Below are positions 16,018 through 23,925 of a stretch of DNA of 64,000 nucleotides, piece by piece. The notes beneath the pieces were generated by a model that saw only the letters and a program-made list of their open reading frames with translations, searched no databases and had not been told where the DNA came from. The translations under genes and the position numbers were made by a program. The stretch spans positions 1 to 64,000 of the forward strand of contig QHSU01000067.1 of NCBI GenBank assembly GCA_003220535.1, given 5' to 3'. The stretch is from Candidatus Rokuibacteriota bacterium. GTDB lineage: Bacteria; Methylomirabilota; Methylomirabilia; Rokubacteriales; CSP1-6. Numbering within the stretch: position 1 is the first letter of the stretch; the number at the start of each line of letters is the position of its first letter.

Positions 16018-17157
16018 ATGCGCTATACGCGAATTTCTGCCGACTGCCACATCGACCTGCCCTGGATCCCGCCCGACCTCTTCACGGCGAACGCCTCGGC
16101 GGAGATGAAGGAGCGCATGCCGTACGTCACCGACGGGCCGGATGGCCCGTACTGGACCTGCAAGAACGGCACGTCGTTCGGACTCATGAACGGCGTCGGC
16201 CCGGCGGGGCAGAAGTTCGTCCCGGGCTCGCACTACCGCGTGGACGTCATGGCCTCGACCGGGCTCTACGAGGACGGCAAAAAGGGCATCCGCCGGCCGA
16301 CCGATCCGACGCTGCGGGTGAAGGACATGGACCGGGACGGCGTCCAGGCCGAGGTGATCTACGGCATCCTCGGCGCCGCCACGCGCCTCAACGACCCGGC
16401 CGCCGCCAACGAGATGTTCCAGATCTACAACGACTGGCTGAAGGACTTCTGCAGCCACTATCCGGATCGGTATATCGGCCTGGCGTGTCTGCCGTACGGC
16501 GACATCGACGCCGCCGTGAAGGAGATCTATCGCGTGGCCAAGCTCGGGCTCCGCGGGATGGAGCTGTCCTGCTCGTGGGACATGGAGCCCATGTGGCATC
16601 CCGTGTGGGAACCCTTGTGGAAGGCGGTCAACGACGTGAGCCTGCCGTTGCACTTCCACACGTTCCCCGCCCTGCCGCCCGGCAAGCTCGACATGCAAAA
16701 GGGCCTCACGCGCCGCAGGGCGTTCTTCACCGTGGTGTCCGGCTTCCAGATGAACCTCGTCAACATCCTGGCCGCCGTCATCGGCGCCGCCGTGCTCGAG
16801 CGGTATCCCAACGTCCGCATCTCGTTCGGCGAGAGCGGGATCGGCTGGATCCCCTACGCCCTCGACCGGATGGACTTCGAGTGGGAGGACCGCTTCCGCG
16901 ATCTCGGCCTCACGATGAAGCCGAGCGACTACTGGCGCCGCCAGTGCAAGGGCACGTTCCAGTTCGATCGCATCGGCACCAAGCTGATCGAGGACATGGG
17001 CGTCGAGACGCTCATGTGGAGCTCCGACTACCCACACGGCGACGGCGTGTGGCCCGAGTCGTCGAAGTACATCGACGAGCAGTTCGACCACCTGCCGGCC
17101 GACGTCACGCACAAGATCACGTGCGAGAACGCGGGCAAGTTCTACGGGCTGCTGTAG
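16018..17157 (+). CDS. Amidohydrolase family 2 (COG2159) metal-dependent hydrolase/decarboxylase
   Basis: A 379-residue TIM-barrel protein beginning MRYTRISADCHIDLPW. 'DCHID' supplies the first metal ligands (HxH-type variant), 'SLPLHFHTFP' a central His, 'RISFGESGIGWIPYALDRMD' the beta-7 strand and 'LMWSSDYPHGDGVWP' the terminal Asp, all typical of the amidohydrolase_2 branch, which includes ACMSD-type decarboxylases and other C-C hydrolases. GGAG lies upstream of the ATG at 16018. It is flanked by a peptide-type binding protein (33 bp) and a ModA-like protein (11 bp), so the three are probably one transcript that imports and cleaves an organic compound (inference). Confidence 0.85.
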   Translation: MRYTRISADCHIDLPWIPPDLFTANASAEMKERMPYVTDGPDGPYWTCKNGTSFGLMNGVGPAGQKFVPGSHYRVDVMASTGLYEDGKKGIRRPTDPTLRVKDMDRDGVQAEVIYGILGAATRLNDPAAANEMFQIYNDWLKDFCSHYPDRYIGLACLPYGDIDAAVKEIYRVAKLGLRGMELSCSWDMEPMWHPVWEPLWKAVNDVSLPLHFHTFPALPPGKLDMQKGLTRRRAFFTVVSGFQMNLVNILAAVIGAAVLERYPNVRISFGESGIGWIPYALDRMDFEWEDRFRDLGLTMKPSDYWRRQCKGTFQFDRIGTKLIEDMGVETLMWSSDYPHGDGVWPESSKYIDEQFDHLPADVTHKITCENAGKFYGLL

Positions 17158-17167
17158 GGCCCGGCTG

Positions 17168-17953
17168 ATGGATCGGGCGACGAGGCCGGGCGCCGGCTGG
17201 CTCTGGGCGCTCGTGCTGGTGGCGGCCATGTGGACGGGCGCGGCGCCCGCCGAGGCGGCCGAGATCAAAGTGCTGAGCGCGGGCGCGGTGCGCTCGATCA
17301 TCACCGAGCTCGCCGAGGCGTTCCAGAAGGAGACCGGGCATACGGTCACGCTGAGCTTCGCGACGGTCGGCGTCAACCGCCAGAAGCTCACGGCCGGCGA
17401 GCCGGCGGATGTCGTCATCATGACCGACGTGGCCATCGACGAGGTCTCGAAACAGGGCGCCGTCGTCGAGGGCACACGAACCGACATCGCGCGTACCGGC
17501 ATGGGCGTGGCCGTGCGCGAGGGTGCCCCGAAGCCCGACATCCGCAGCCCGGAGGCCCTCAAACAGACGCTGCTGTCGGCGAAGTCGCTCGTCTACGTCG
17601 ATCCGGCCCAGGGAGGCACCAGCGGCATCCACTTCGCCGGCGTGCTGCAGCGGCTGGGGATCGCCGACGCGATGAAGTCGAAGACCACGCTGGTGCCCGG
17701 TGGCTACCCGGCCGAGCTCGTCGCCAAGGGCGAGGTGGAGCTCGTCGCCCACCAGATCAGCGAGATCCTTCCAGTCAAGGGGGTAACCCTCGTCGGCCCA
17801 CTCCCGAAAGAGCTGCAGAAGGTCACGGTGTACTCGGCCGGGCTCGTGACCAGGGCGACGGCGCCGGACGCCGGGCGCGCGTTCATCGCCTTTGTGGCGC
17901 GCCCTTCCTTCAAGGCGAAGTTCGCCGCGGCGGGCCTGGACTACCGGGAGTGA
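17168..17953 (+). CDS. ModA-like periplasmic substrate-binding protein
   Basis: The 261-residue protein has a signal peptide (to about residue 33, 'APAEAAE') and a mature type II periplasmic-binding fold: 'IKVLSAGAVRSIITELAEAFQKETGH', 'GEPADVVIMTDVAIDEVSKQG', 'DPAQGGTSGIHFAGVLQRLGI'. This pattern is close to molybdate-binding ModA and the SBP_bac_11 family. No ModB/ModC genes are adjacent. Many orphan ModA-like proteins do not bind molybdate, so an organic ligand is equally possible. It follows the amidohydrolase by 11 bp and ends the plus-strand run; a 188-bp regulatory gap follows. Confidence 0.82.
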   Translation: MDRATRPGAGWLWALVLVAAMWTGAAPAEAAEIKVLSAGAVRSIITELAEAFQKETGHTVTLSFATVGVNRQKLTAGEPADVVIMTDVAIDEVSKQGAVVEGTRTDIARTGMGVAVREGAPKPDIRSPEALKQTLLSAKSLVYVDPAQGGTSGIHFAGVLQRLGIADAMKSKTTLVPGGYPAELVAKGEVELVAHQISEILPVKGVTLVGPLPKELQKVTVYSAGLVTRATAPDAGRAFIAFVARPSFKAKFAAAGLDYRE

Positions 17954-18039
17954 GGCGCACGCCCGTCGCCAGGTGTCGGAAACCTTTCCATGATACAGGC
18001 CTGATGGTTTGGGACTCCCCAAAAAACAATAACTTACGG

Positions 18040-18058
18040 GCTGGTACAGGACATGCTG
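18040..18058 (+). promoter_or_regulatory. Candidate sigma-54 (-24/-12) promoter of the PEP-CTERM gene
   Basis: The sequence CTGGTACAGGACATGCT at 18041-18057 has GG (18043-18044) and GC (18055-18056) separated by exactly ten bases, as in the TGGCACG-N4-TTGC consensus, with three differences. It sits 85 bp before the GTG start and downstream of an A-rich stretch (18021-18034). PEP-CTERM genes are often under RpoN/PrsR control in other bacteria, which supports the reading. Not tested. Confidence 0.5.
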
Positions 18059-18070
18059 TCATCTACCTGG

Positions 18071-18100
18071 AGCGTCGGCTTGACTAGCGTCGGCTTGACT
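18071..18100. repeat. Perfect 15-bp tandem duplication in the PEP-CTERM leader
   Basis: AGCGTCGGCTTGACT occurs twice back to back (18071-18085 and 18086-18100), just downstream of the sigma-54-like promoter and 42 bp before the start codon. It is either a slippage duplication in the 5' leader or a doubled binding site. Confidence 0.8.
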
Positions 18101-18141
18101 GGGGAACGTTACACCTGGAAGGACCGTAAAGGAGCCATAGC

Positions 18142-18918
18142 GTGATGCTAAGAGTTGCCGCTCTTCTCGCGAGCCTTCTCTTCTGTGCGTCGTCGGGGGC
18201 CCAGGCCGGAACCATCCTCGTCTCGGGCGACGTCAATATCGGCAACGGGATCGACGGTAGCTTCGGAGTGCCCATTGGCAACAACGGTGTGTTCTTCAGA
18301 AATGTCCTGGGCGCCGGGACCAGCGTGCTGTTCCAGACCGGATTCTCCGATGGCTCTGCGGGTTTGGCCTACACATCGATCGCCTCGCTGTACTCGGGCC
18401 TGCCGGGCGTGACTGAGACGACGATCACGACCGCGCCCACCGCGGCTCAACTGACCGGAGTCAGCCTCTTCCTGAGCGCCTTGCCCTTGACCCCGTACTC
18501 GGCCGCCAACCTGAGCGTGCTGGCGTCGTATCTGGCGAGCGGCGGGACGGTGTTCTTTCTCGGCGACAACAACAGCGTGGCGGACCTCATAACCGCGGAC
18601 AACAACATCAATGCCGCCCTGGGGGCGCTCGGCAGCAGCGTGTCACTCGCGCTGAATAACCTCGACGTAGGCTTCCAGACCGCGGTTGGCGGACAGATCC
18701 TGGCCAACGCCCTCACGGTTGGTGTCAACAGCTTCGTCTACTCGGCGGTTTCGGGCGTGGCGGGTGGCACTGCGCTGTTCAACACGCTCGAGGGCACGCC
18801 ATTTGTCGCCGTGACGACGACCCAGACGGCGTCGGTTCCCGAGTCCGGCTCTTTCGCGTTCATCGTCGCTGGGCTGCTCGGCTTGGGGTTCGCGCATCGG
18901 CGGAGGGGGCGTCGCTAG
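18142..18918 (+). CDS. PEP-CTERM sorting-signal protein (secreted)
   Basis: A 258-residue exported protein with a signal peptide (to about residue 22) and a C-terminal tripartite sorting tail: VPESGS, a hydrophobic helix (FAFIVAGLLGLGFA) and a basic end (HRRRGRR). This is the exosortase-recognised PEP-CTERM architecture, with Ser-Gly after the Pro-Glu instead of the usual PEP. The middle is low in charge and rich in Gly, Ala, Ser, Thr, Asn and Leu. The region 'LASYLASGGTVFFLGDNNSVAD' resembles extracellular matrix or exopolysaccharide-associated members with a Rossmann-like strand. No exosortase gene lies in the window. Start GTG 18142 is seven bases after GGAG; ATG 18145 is an alternative. 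Confidence 0.8.
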   Translation: MMLRVAALLASLLFCASSGAQAGTILVSGDVNIGNGIDGSFGVPIGNNGVFFRNVLGAGTSVLFQTGFSDGSAGLAYTSIASLYSGLPGVTETTITTAPTAAQLTGVSLFLSALPLTPYSAANLSVLASYLASGGTVFFLGDNNSVADLITADNNINAALGALGSSVSLALNNLDVGFQTAVGGQILANALTVGVNSFVYSAVSGVAGGTALFNTLEGTPFVAVTTTQTASVPESGSFAFIVAGLLGLGFAHRRRGRR

Positions 18919-18968
18919 CCGACGCGGAAGCTGCCCTACCGTCGGAAAAGTTGACAGGTTCTTCCACC

Positions 18969-19003
18969 CCGGTGCCGGCCTCGACATGGCCGGCGCCGGG
19001 GTC
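18969..19003. terminator. 14-bp GC hairpin between convergent genes
   Basis: CCCCGGTGCCGGCC (18969-18982) pairs with GGCCGGCGCCGGGG (18990-19003) across a 7-base loop, perfect except for one G-T wobble. It lies 51 bp after the PEP-CTERM stop and 64 bp past the end of the converging permease gene, so it can serve both strands. No T-tract follows, so it may be a Rho-assisted or 3'-protecting hairpin. Confidence 0.65.
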
Positions 19004-19066
19004 CTGACATCCTGATCCCGCCGCAGTACCAATCAGCTCGACACGGTGTGGCTGGCCGAAGAGCGG

Positions 19067-19894
19067 TCAGCGGCGGGCGGCGCCCTGCTGCGGGTCGAGC
19101 CAGTCGCGCAGGCCGTCGGCCAGCATGTTGAAGCCGAGCACGGCGGTCAGGATGGCGAGGCCCGGGAAGACGACGACCCAGGGCGCCTGCAGCATGAAGC
19201 CGCGCCCGTCGGAGAGCATGAGCCCCAGCGACGGGGTCGGCGGCCGGACGCCCACGCCGAGGAAGGACAGCGCCGCCTCGACCAGGATGGCGATCGCCAT
19301 GAGCACCGATGCCTGGACGAGAAGCGGCGTCACGCAGTTCGGCACGATGTGACGGAGCACCAGGCGCGGCGCCGTCGCCCCCACTGCGCGCGCGCCTTCG
19401 ACGTACACTTCGGCCTTGGTCGCGAGCACGGCCGCCCGGACGACGCGGGCCACGATCGGCACGTACACGATGCCGAGCGCCAGCGACACGAGCAGGACGC
19501 CCGTGCCGAACACGCTAGTGAGGGCGATGGCCAGCAGGATCGCCGGGAAGGCCATCAGGATGTCGAGTGGCCGCATGATCAGCTGGTCGACCACGCCTTC
19601 GGCGTAGCCGGCGAAGAGCCCCAGCGGCAGCCCCGCCAGCACCGCCATCACGACCGACGCCAGCGCGACGCCGAGCGAGACCCGGTAGCCGTGGATCACG
19701 CGGCTCAGCACGCTGCGACCGAGATCGTCCATGCCGAAGGGCTCGACGGCGGTCGGCGCTCGCAATGCCAGGGCGCTCGCGATCGCCGTCGGGCTGCCCG
19801 GCAGCACGAGCGGTGCCGCGAGAGCGAGCAGGGCGAGCATCACGACGATGGCGAACCCGGTCACCGCCACCGGCGACGTCCCGCGCAGCCTCAT
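19067..19894 (-). CDS. Dpp/Opp-type ABC permease, DppC-like
   Basis: A 275-residue inner-membrane permease. It begins MRLRGTSPVAVTGFAIVVML with a first helix, then 'FGMDDLGRSVLSRVIHGYRVSL', the DppC-type 'GxDxxGRDxxSRxxxGxRxSL' motif. The EAA loop is 'YVEGARAVGATAPRLVLRHIVPN', followed by the end 'LNMLADGLRDWLDPQQ'-like sequence. ATG 19894 overlaps the stop of the DppB-like gene (ATGA). The frame remains open to 21409, but those residues are out-of-frame shadow. It is the last gene of a four-gene operon (hydrolase, binding protein, DppB, DppC) that lacks the two ATPases. Confidence 0.9.
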   Translation of the reverse strand: MRLRGTSPVAVTGFAIVVMLALLALAAPLVLPGSPTAIASALALRAPTAVEPFGMDDLGRSVLSRVIHGYRVSLGVALASVVMAVLAGLPLGLFAGYAEGVVDQLIMRPLDILMAFPAILLAIALTSVFGTGVLLVSLALGIVYVPIVARVVRAAVLATKAEVYVEGARAVGATAPRLVLRHIVPNCVTPLLVQASVLMAIAILVEAALSFLGVGVRPPTPSLGLMLSDGRGFMLQAPWVVVFPGLAILTAVLGFNMLADGLRDWLDPQQGAARR

Positions 19895-20841
19895 CGCCGC
19901 CGGAGCCGCGGGTCGATGAGGCCGTAGAGCACGTCGGTCAGGAGATTCACGACCATGAACATCGCCCCGACGACCAGGAGCCCGCTCTGCACCACCGGGT
20001 AGTTCCGCTCCAGCACCGCGTCGAGCGTCATCCGCCCGAGTCCCGGCAGCGTGAAGATCGTCTCGACGACGATCGCGCCGCCGAGCATGTAGCCGACCTG
20101 GAGGCCGATCACCGTGACGATCGGGATGGCGGCGTTGGGCAGCACGTGCCGGACGAGGATGGCGCGCTCGCCCAGTCCCTTGGCGCGCGCGAACTGCACG
20201 AACGGGCGGTGCACGACATCCAGCACCGCGGCGCGGGTGAGCCGTCCCAGCGCCGCCGCGCGGCTCGCTGCCAGCGTAAGCGTGGGGAGCGCCAGGTGCC
20301 GGAAGTTTTCGAGCGGGTCCTCGGCGAAGGCCACGAAGCCGCTCGAGGGCAGCACGCCGGCCGCCAGGGACAGCAAGAGGATCAGCATGATGCCGAGCCA
20401 GAAGTCCGGGATCGAGATGCCGACGAGTCCGACCGCCAGTGACGCGCGGTCGGCCGGGCCCCCTCGCCTGGCACCGGCCAGGAGCCCGAGCGGAACGCCG
20501 ATCAGCGCCGCGGCCAGCGCGGCGAGCGCGGTCAGCTCGAGCGTGACCGGGAGGCGATCGACGATCATCCGGCCGATCGGCTCGTTCTGGCGAAAGTCGA
20601 TGCCGAAGTCGCCGTGCAGGACCCCGCCCAGCCAGCGCACGTACTGCTGCGGGAGGGGCTCGTCGAGATGGAAGCTCTCGCGCATCGCGTGGATGCTCTC
20701 GGGTGTGGCCTTGTAGCCGAGCACCACGACGGCGGGATCGCCGGGGATCACGCGCATGAGACCGAAGACGAGCACGCTCATGCCGAGCAGCAGCGGCGCC
20801 GCCAGCGAGAGCCGCCGGACCACGTAGGTCAGCGACGACAT
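19891..20841 (-). CDS. Dpp/Opp-type ABC permease, DppB-like
   Basis: A 316-residue permease starting MSSLTYVVRRLSLAAPLLLGMSVLVFGLMRVIPGDPAVVVLG, the typical DppB N-terminus. 'DEPLPQQYVRWLGGVLHGDFGIDFRQNEPI' follows and the EAA loop is 'FVQFARAKGLGERAILVRHVLPNAAIP'. The C-terminus 'ERNYPVVQSGLLVVGAMFMVVNLLTDVLYGLIDPRLR' is also diagnostic. Six membrane spans are expected. It starts 9 bp after the binding-protein gene and overlaps the DppC gene by four bases. Confidence 0.92.
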   Translation of the reverse strand: MSSLTYVVRRLSLAAPLLLGMSVLVFGLMRVIPGDPAVVVLGYKATPESIHAMRESFHLDEPLPQQYVRWLGGVLHGDFGIDFRQNEPIGRMIVDRLPVTLELTALAALAAALIGVPLGLLAGARRGGPADRASLAVGLVGISIPDFWLGIMLILLLSLAAGVLPSSGFVAFAEDPLENFRHLALPTLTLAASRAAALGRLTRAAVLDVVHRPFVQFARAKGLGERAILVRHVLPNAAIPIVTVIGLQVGYMLGGAIVVETIFTLPGLGRMTLDAVLERNYPVVQSGLLVVGAMFMVVNLLTDVLYGLIDPRLRRR

Positions 20842-20850
20842 CGAGGGCGA

Positions 20851-22440
20851 TCAGGCCATCCAGACGTCCTCGAACCGGAGCTCCAGTGAAGCCAGCGGAA
20901 CGACGCCGTTCACGTTGGGCTTCGTCCAGTATCGCTGGATCTCGTTGCTGAAGACGATGAGCGAGCCTTCCTCCTGGAACCAGCGAACGAGCTCCGGATA
21001 CATCCTCTTGCGGGCGGCCGCGCTCGCGGTGGAGCGGAAGGCGTCGAGCCGCCGGTCGGCCTCTTCCGACTTGAAGCCGGTGAAATTCCACGCCGAGGTG
21101 GAGTGCTGGAGCGGGTTGTAGAACATGTCCGGGTCGACGGTGACGCTCCACCACGCTCCGGCGATCTCGAACTTCTTGCCCACGAGCGCCTCGAAGTACT
21201 GTCCGGACTCGAGCGGCTGGACTTCGAGCGTGATGCCGATCCTCTTGAGCTGCTCGCGCAGGATCTCGCCGGTCTTGACCAGCACCGGCACCTGCGACTT
21301 CACGAGGTAGGTCAGGGTCAGGCCGCCGGCGGCGCCGGCGTCGGCCATGAGCTGCCTGGCGCGCGCGATGTCGGGGCCGCCCTTCTGCGCGTTCACGCCG
21401 GTCGACCACGGGCTCGGCTCGGGCGTGGGCTCGGCCGTGACGACGTGGCTACCGAAGTAGACGAGCTTCACGATCTCCGCGCGGTCCAGCGCCCACCCGA
21501 TCGCCTGTCGTAGACGCTTATCGTTGAGCGGCGGCTTGCTCGCGTTGAGCATGAAGAAAAACGGAAAGTAGGGCCGTCCGGGCGAGGCCTTGATGTCGCG
21601 GGCCCGTTCCAGCTCCGGGATGCGCTGGGGCGGGACCGTCTGGATCCAGTTGAACCGACCCGTCTGCAGCCCGGTGAGCCGCACGGTGTCGTCGGCGGGC
21701 GCATAGAAGATGATGCGGTCCAGGTACGGACGGCCCGGGCGATGGTACTTTTCCCAGCGCTCGAGCGTGATGTGATCGTCCTTGACCCATTCGACGAAGC
21801 GGTAGGGCCCGGTGCCGATCGGAAAGAGCTTGGGGTCCTTTTCCTTCAGCGCCTTCTCGTTGACGATCTCGGTGGCCTGGGCGAGAAGGGCCAGGAGCGG
21901 TCCGCAGGGCCGGCTCAGATGGAAGCGCGCCTGATACTGACCGACCGCCTCCACGCCCTCGATCGGCGCGAAGAAGATGCGCATCGGCAACTTGTTCTTC
22001 GGATCGAGGATGCGGGCGAAGGTGAACGCGACGTCGTTCGCCGTGAACGGCTCGCCGTTGTGGAACACGGCGTTGTCGACCAGGTCGAAGAGCCAGGTCT
22101 TGTCGTTCTCCTGCTTCCAGGACTTCGCGAGCCCGGGGATGAACTGGCCGCTCTCGTCCACGTAGACCAGCTTGTTGTAGACGTTCTGGTAGACCTGCAG
22201 CGAGGAGTAGAGCTGGGCGTAGCCCGGGTCCATGTTCACCGGCTTGTCGACGGTGGCGACACGGAGCGTGCCGCCGCGCTTTCCCTGCCCCTGGGCGGCC
22301 GCCGCGCGGATCCCCGGAGCCCCGACGAGCGCGTCGATGTGGCCCCCGATGTCGAGCTGGGCCCCCACGCCCACCCCCGCGCCCACCGCGAATCCACCAG
22401 CCCGGTGGAGCCATTGACGCCTCGTGATCGCCTCGCTCAT
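20851..22440 (-). CDS. ABC transporter substrate-binding protein, family 5, TAT-exported
   Basis: A 529-residue SBP_bac_5 protein. The N-terminus MSEAITRRQWLHRAGGFAVGAG is a twin-arginine signal. The mature part contains 'LRVATVDKPVNMDPGYAQLYSSLQVYQNVYNKLV', 'FLVDN'-like 'DLVDNAVFHNGEPFTANDVAFTFARI' and 'NDKRLRQAIGWALDRAEIVKLVYFG', matching dipeptide/oligopeptide-type receptors. ATG 22440 overlaps the stop of the upstream amidohydrolase gene (ATGA), tying receptor and enzyme together translationally. Ligand unknown; the neighbouring enzyme suggests an amide- or lactam-containing compound (inference). Confidence 0.92.
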   Translation of the reverse strand: MSEAITRRQWLHRAGGFAVGAGVGVGAQLDIGGHIDALVGAPGIRAAAAQGQGKRGGTLRVATVDKPVNMDPGYAQLYSSLQVYQNVYNKLVYVDESGQFIPGLAKSWKQENDKTWLFDLVDNAVFHNGEPFTANDVAFTFARILDPKNKLPMRIFFAPIEGVEAVGQYQARFHLSRPCGPLLALLAQATEIVNEKALKEKDPKLFPIGTGPYRFVEWVKDDHITLERWEKYHRPGRPYLDRIIFYAPADDTVRLTGLQTGRFNWIQTVPPQRIPELERARDIKASPGRPYFPFFFMLNASKPPLNDKRLRQAIGWALDRAEIVKLVYFGSHVVTAEPTPEPSPWSTGVNAQKGGPDIARARQLMADAGAAGGLTLTYLVKSQVPVLVKTGEILREQLKRIGITLEVQPLESGQYFEALVGKKFEIAGAWWSVTVDPDMFYNPLQHSTSAWNFTGFKSEEADRRLDAFRSTASAAARKRMYPELVRWFQEEGSLIVFSNEIQRYWTKPNVNGVVPLASLELRFEDVWMA

Positions 22441-23630
22441 CGCCCGTTCCTCCCGAAGGCTCCCTCGTAGGGCACTCCATCCTTCACGACAAGACTCACG
22501 CGCCGCAGCGCCGCGATGTCCTTGAGCGGATCGCCGTCGATCGCGATCAAGTCGGCGCGCTTGCCGGGCGCGATCGTCCCGACCTGGTCGTCGATGCGGC
22601 ACGCCTCGGCTCCCCAGCGGGTGCCGGCCAGCAGCGCGTCGCGCGGCGGCACGCCGAAGCGGACGAGCGTCTCGAGCTCGATCGGCATCAGGCCGTGCAT
22701 GCTGTCGGTCCCGCACGCGAAGCGAATGCCCGAGGCGAGGTGCCGAGGAAAGCTCTCGGCCACCACCCGACGGGCCCAGCGCACCTTGTCCATGATCGCC
22801 GGGCGCTGCCCGTCGCCCTGCTCGATGCCGGTCGGATGCATGAAGATCGAGAACGTGCAGATGAGCCACACGCGGCGCTCGATCATCAGCGCGATGTCCT
22901 CGGCGCTGGCCAGCAAGCCGTGCTCGATGGTGCCCACGCCCGCCTCGACCGCGAGCCGCAGACCCGCCCCGCCGTGGGCGTGAGCGGCCGCATAGGTGCC
23001 GGCCCGTTCCGCCTCTTCCACGGCGGCGCGGATCTCGTCCCGCGTGTACGCGCTCGACGTGGACATGGCACCTGGCGAGCTGACGCCGCCCGTGACGAAG
23101 ATCTTCACGTGGTTGGCGCCGCGCCGGAGGTTCTCGCGCGCGCCGCGGCGCACTTCGTCGACGCCGTCGTAGCTCGCCAGCGCGCGACCGTGGCCGTTGT
23201 CGGCGGCGAGGCCCCGGCCGGCCACCAGCAGGCGCGGGCCGACGATGACACCCGCCTCGATGGCGTCGCGGACGTCGACGTCGAGAAAGTGCTCCTCGCC
23301 CATGATCCGCATCGTCGTCGTCCCGGCGGCGAGATCCGCTCGCAGGTTGACGGTCGCGGCGAGCGCCTGGGGCACGGGCCCGCGGCAGAGCTGGCCGATC
23401 TGGTCGCCGAGGGCGGGCACGATCGAGGCGTGGCTGTGGCAGTCCACGAGCCCGGGCATCACGAAGCGATTCGCGAGATCGAGCGCTGCGGCGCCTGGCG
23501 GAACCGCCGCGTGGGCGGCCGGCCCGACGGCCGCGATACGGCCGTTGTCGACGACGACCAGTGCGTCCCGGATCGGTGCCGAGCCGGTGCCGTCGAACAG
23601 CGTGCCGCAGCGGATCGCACGAATGCTCAC
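22437..23630 (-). CDS. Amidohydrolase (imidazolonepropionase/prolidase-like, COG1228)
   Basis: A 397-residue metal-dependent hydrolase with the typical N-terminal beta-sandwich ('IRAIRCGTLFDGTGSAPIRDALVVVDNGRIAAVG'), the first metal motif 'PGLVDCHSHASI' (H-x-H) and 'HVKIFVTGGVSS' (Lys). Then come 'YAAAHAHGGAGLRLAVEAGVGTIEHGLL' (two His), 'RFACGTDSMHG' (Asp) and the C-terminal 'GTIAPGKRADLIAIDGDPLKDIAAL'. Start GTG 23630. It heads the operon with the TAT binding protein and two permeases, and all junctions overlap or nearly touch. It probably cleaves the imported compound in the cytoplasm. Confidence 0.88.
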   Translation of the reverse strand: MSIRAIRCGTLFDGTGSAPIRDALVVVDNGRIAAVGPAAHAAVPPGAAALDLANRFVMPGLVDCHSHASIVPALGDQIGQLCRGPVPQALAATVNLRADLAAGTTTMRIMGEEHFLDVDVRDAIEAGVIVGPRLLVAGRGLAADNGHGRALASYDGVDEVRRGARENLRRGANHVKIFVTGGVSSPGAMSTSSAYTRDEIRAAVEEAERAGTYAAAHAHGGAGLRLAVEAGVGTIEHGLLASAEDIALMIERRVWLICTFSIFMHPTGIEQGDGQRPAIMDKVRWARRVVAESFPRHLASGIRFACGTDSMHGLMPIELETLVRFGVPPRDALLAGTRWGAEACRIDDQVGTIAPGKRADLIAIDGDPLKDIAALRRVSLVVKDGVPYEGAFGRNGR

Positions 23631-23814
23631 GATCCGCGCACCCGGTCTGGCCCGTGCCGCGTCATCGGTCTTCGCCGCCTCCGGGCCACGAGTATACGCG
23701 GACTACACGAGCGGGGTGGAGCGCTCCCCACGAGTGCGACGGATTTCGCGTGGGAGCGAACGCCGTGGCATGCGGCCCAGATGGCCTGGCCTCGGCCCGA
23801 GACGGAGCCCTCGC

Positions 23815-23920
23815 CGAGCTCGGCGTAGCTGATCGAGCCCGCCGCACGGCGTTGGCGGCCTCTTTCAGATAGGCGAGACGCAAGAGGCTCCCGACGACGT
23901 CGCTGCCGTACGCGGGTGAT
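23815..23920 (-). pseudogene. Decayed fragment of a MetE/cobalamin-independent methionine synthase-like protein
   Basis: On the minus strand a short frame reads YGSDVVGSLLRLAYLKEAAN, the N-terminal motif of UROD/MetE-like methionine-synthase-family proteins ('VGSLLRP.YL.EA'). A few codons later the expected continuation 'GSISYAEL' is found in another frame, implying a frameshift, after which homology ends. No start or usable downstream frame exists. It occupies the 295-bp gap between the amidohydrolase and the beta-lactamase-fold gene, which otherwise shows nothing. Confidence 0.5.
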
Positions 23921-23925
23921 CTGCG

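Noticed and set aside
19895-21409. Upstream extension of the DppC-like frame (to 780 codons).
   Set aside because: The extension is Arg-rich shadow of the DppB and receptor genes; the ATG at 19894 with ATGA coupling fits the family start.
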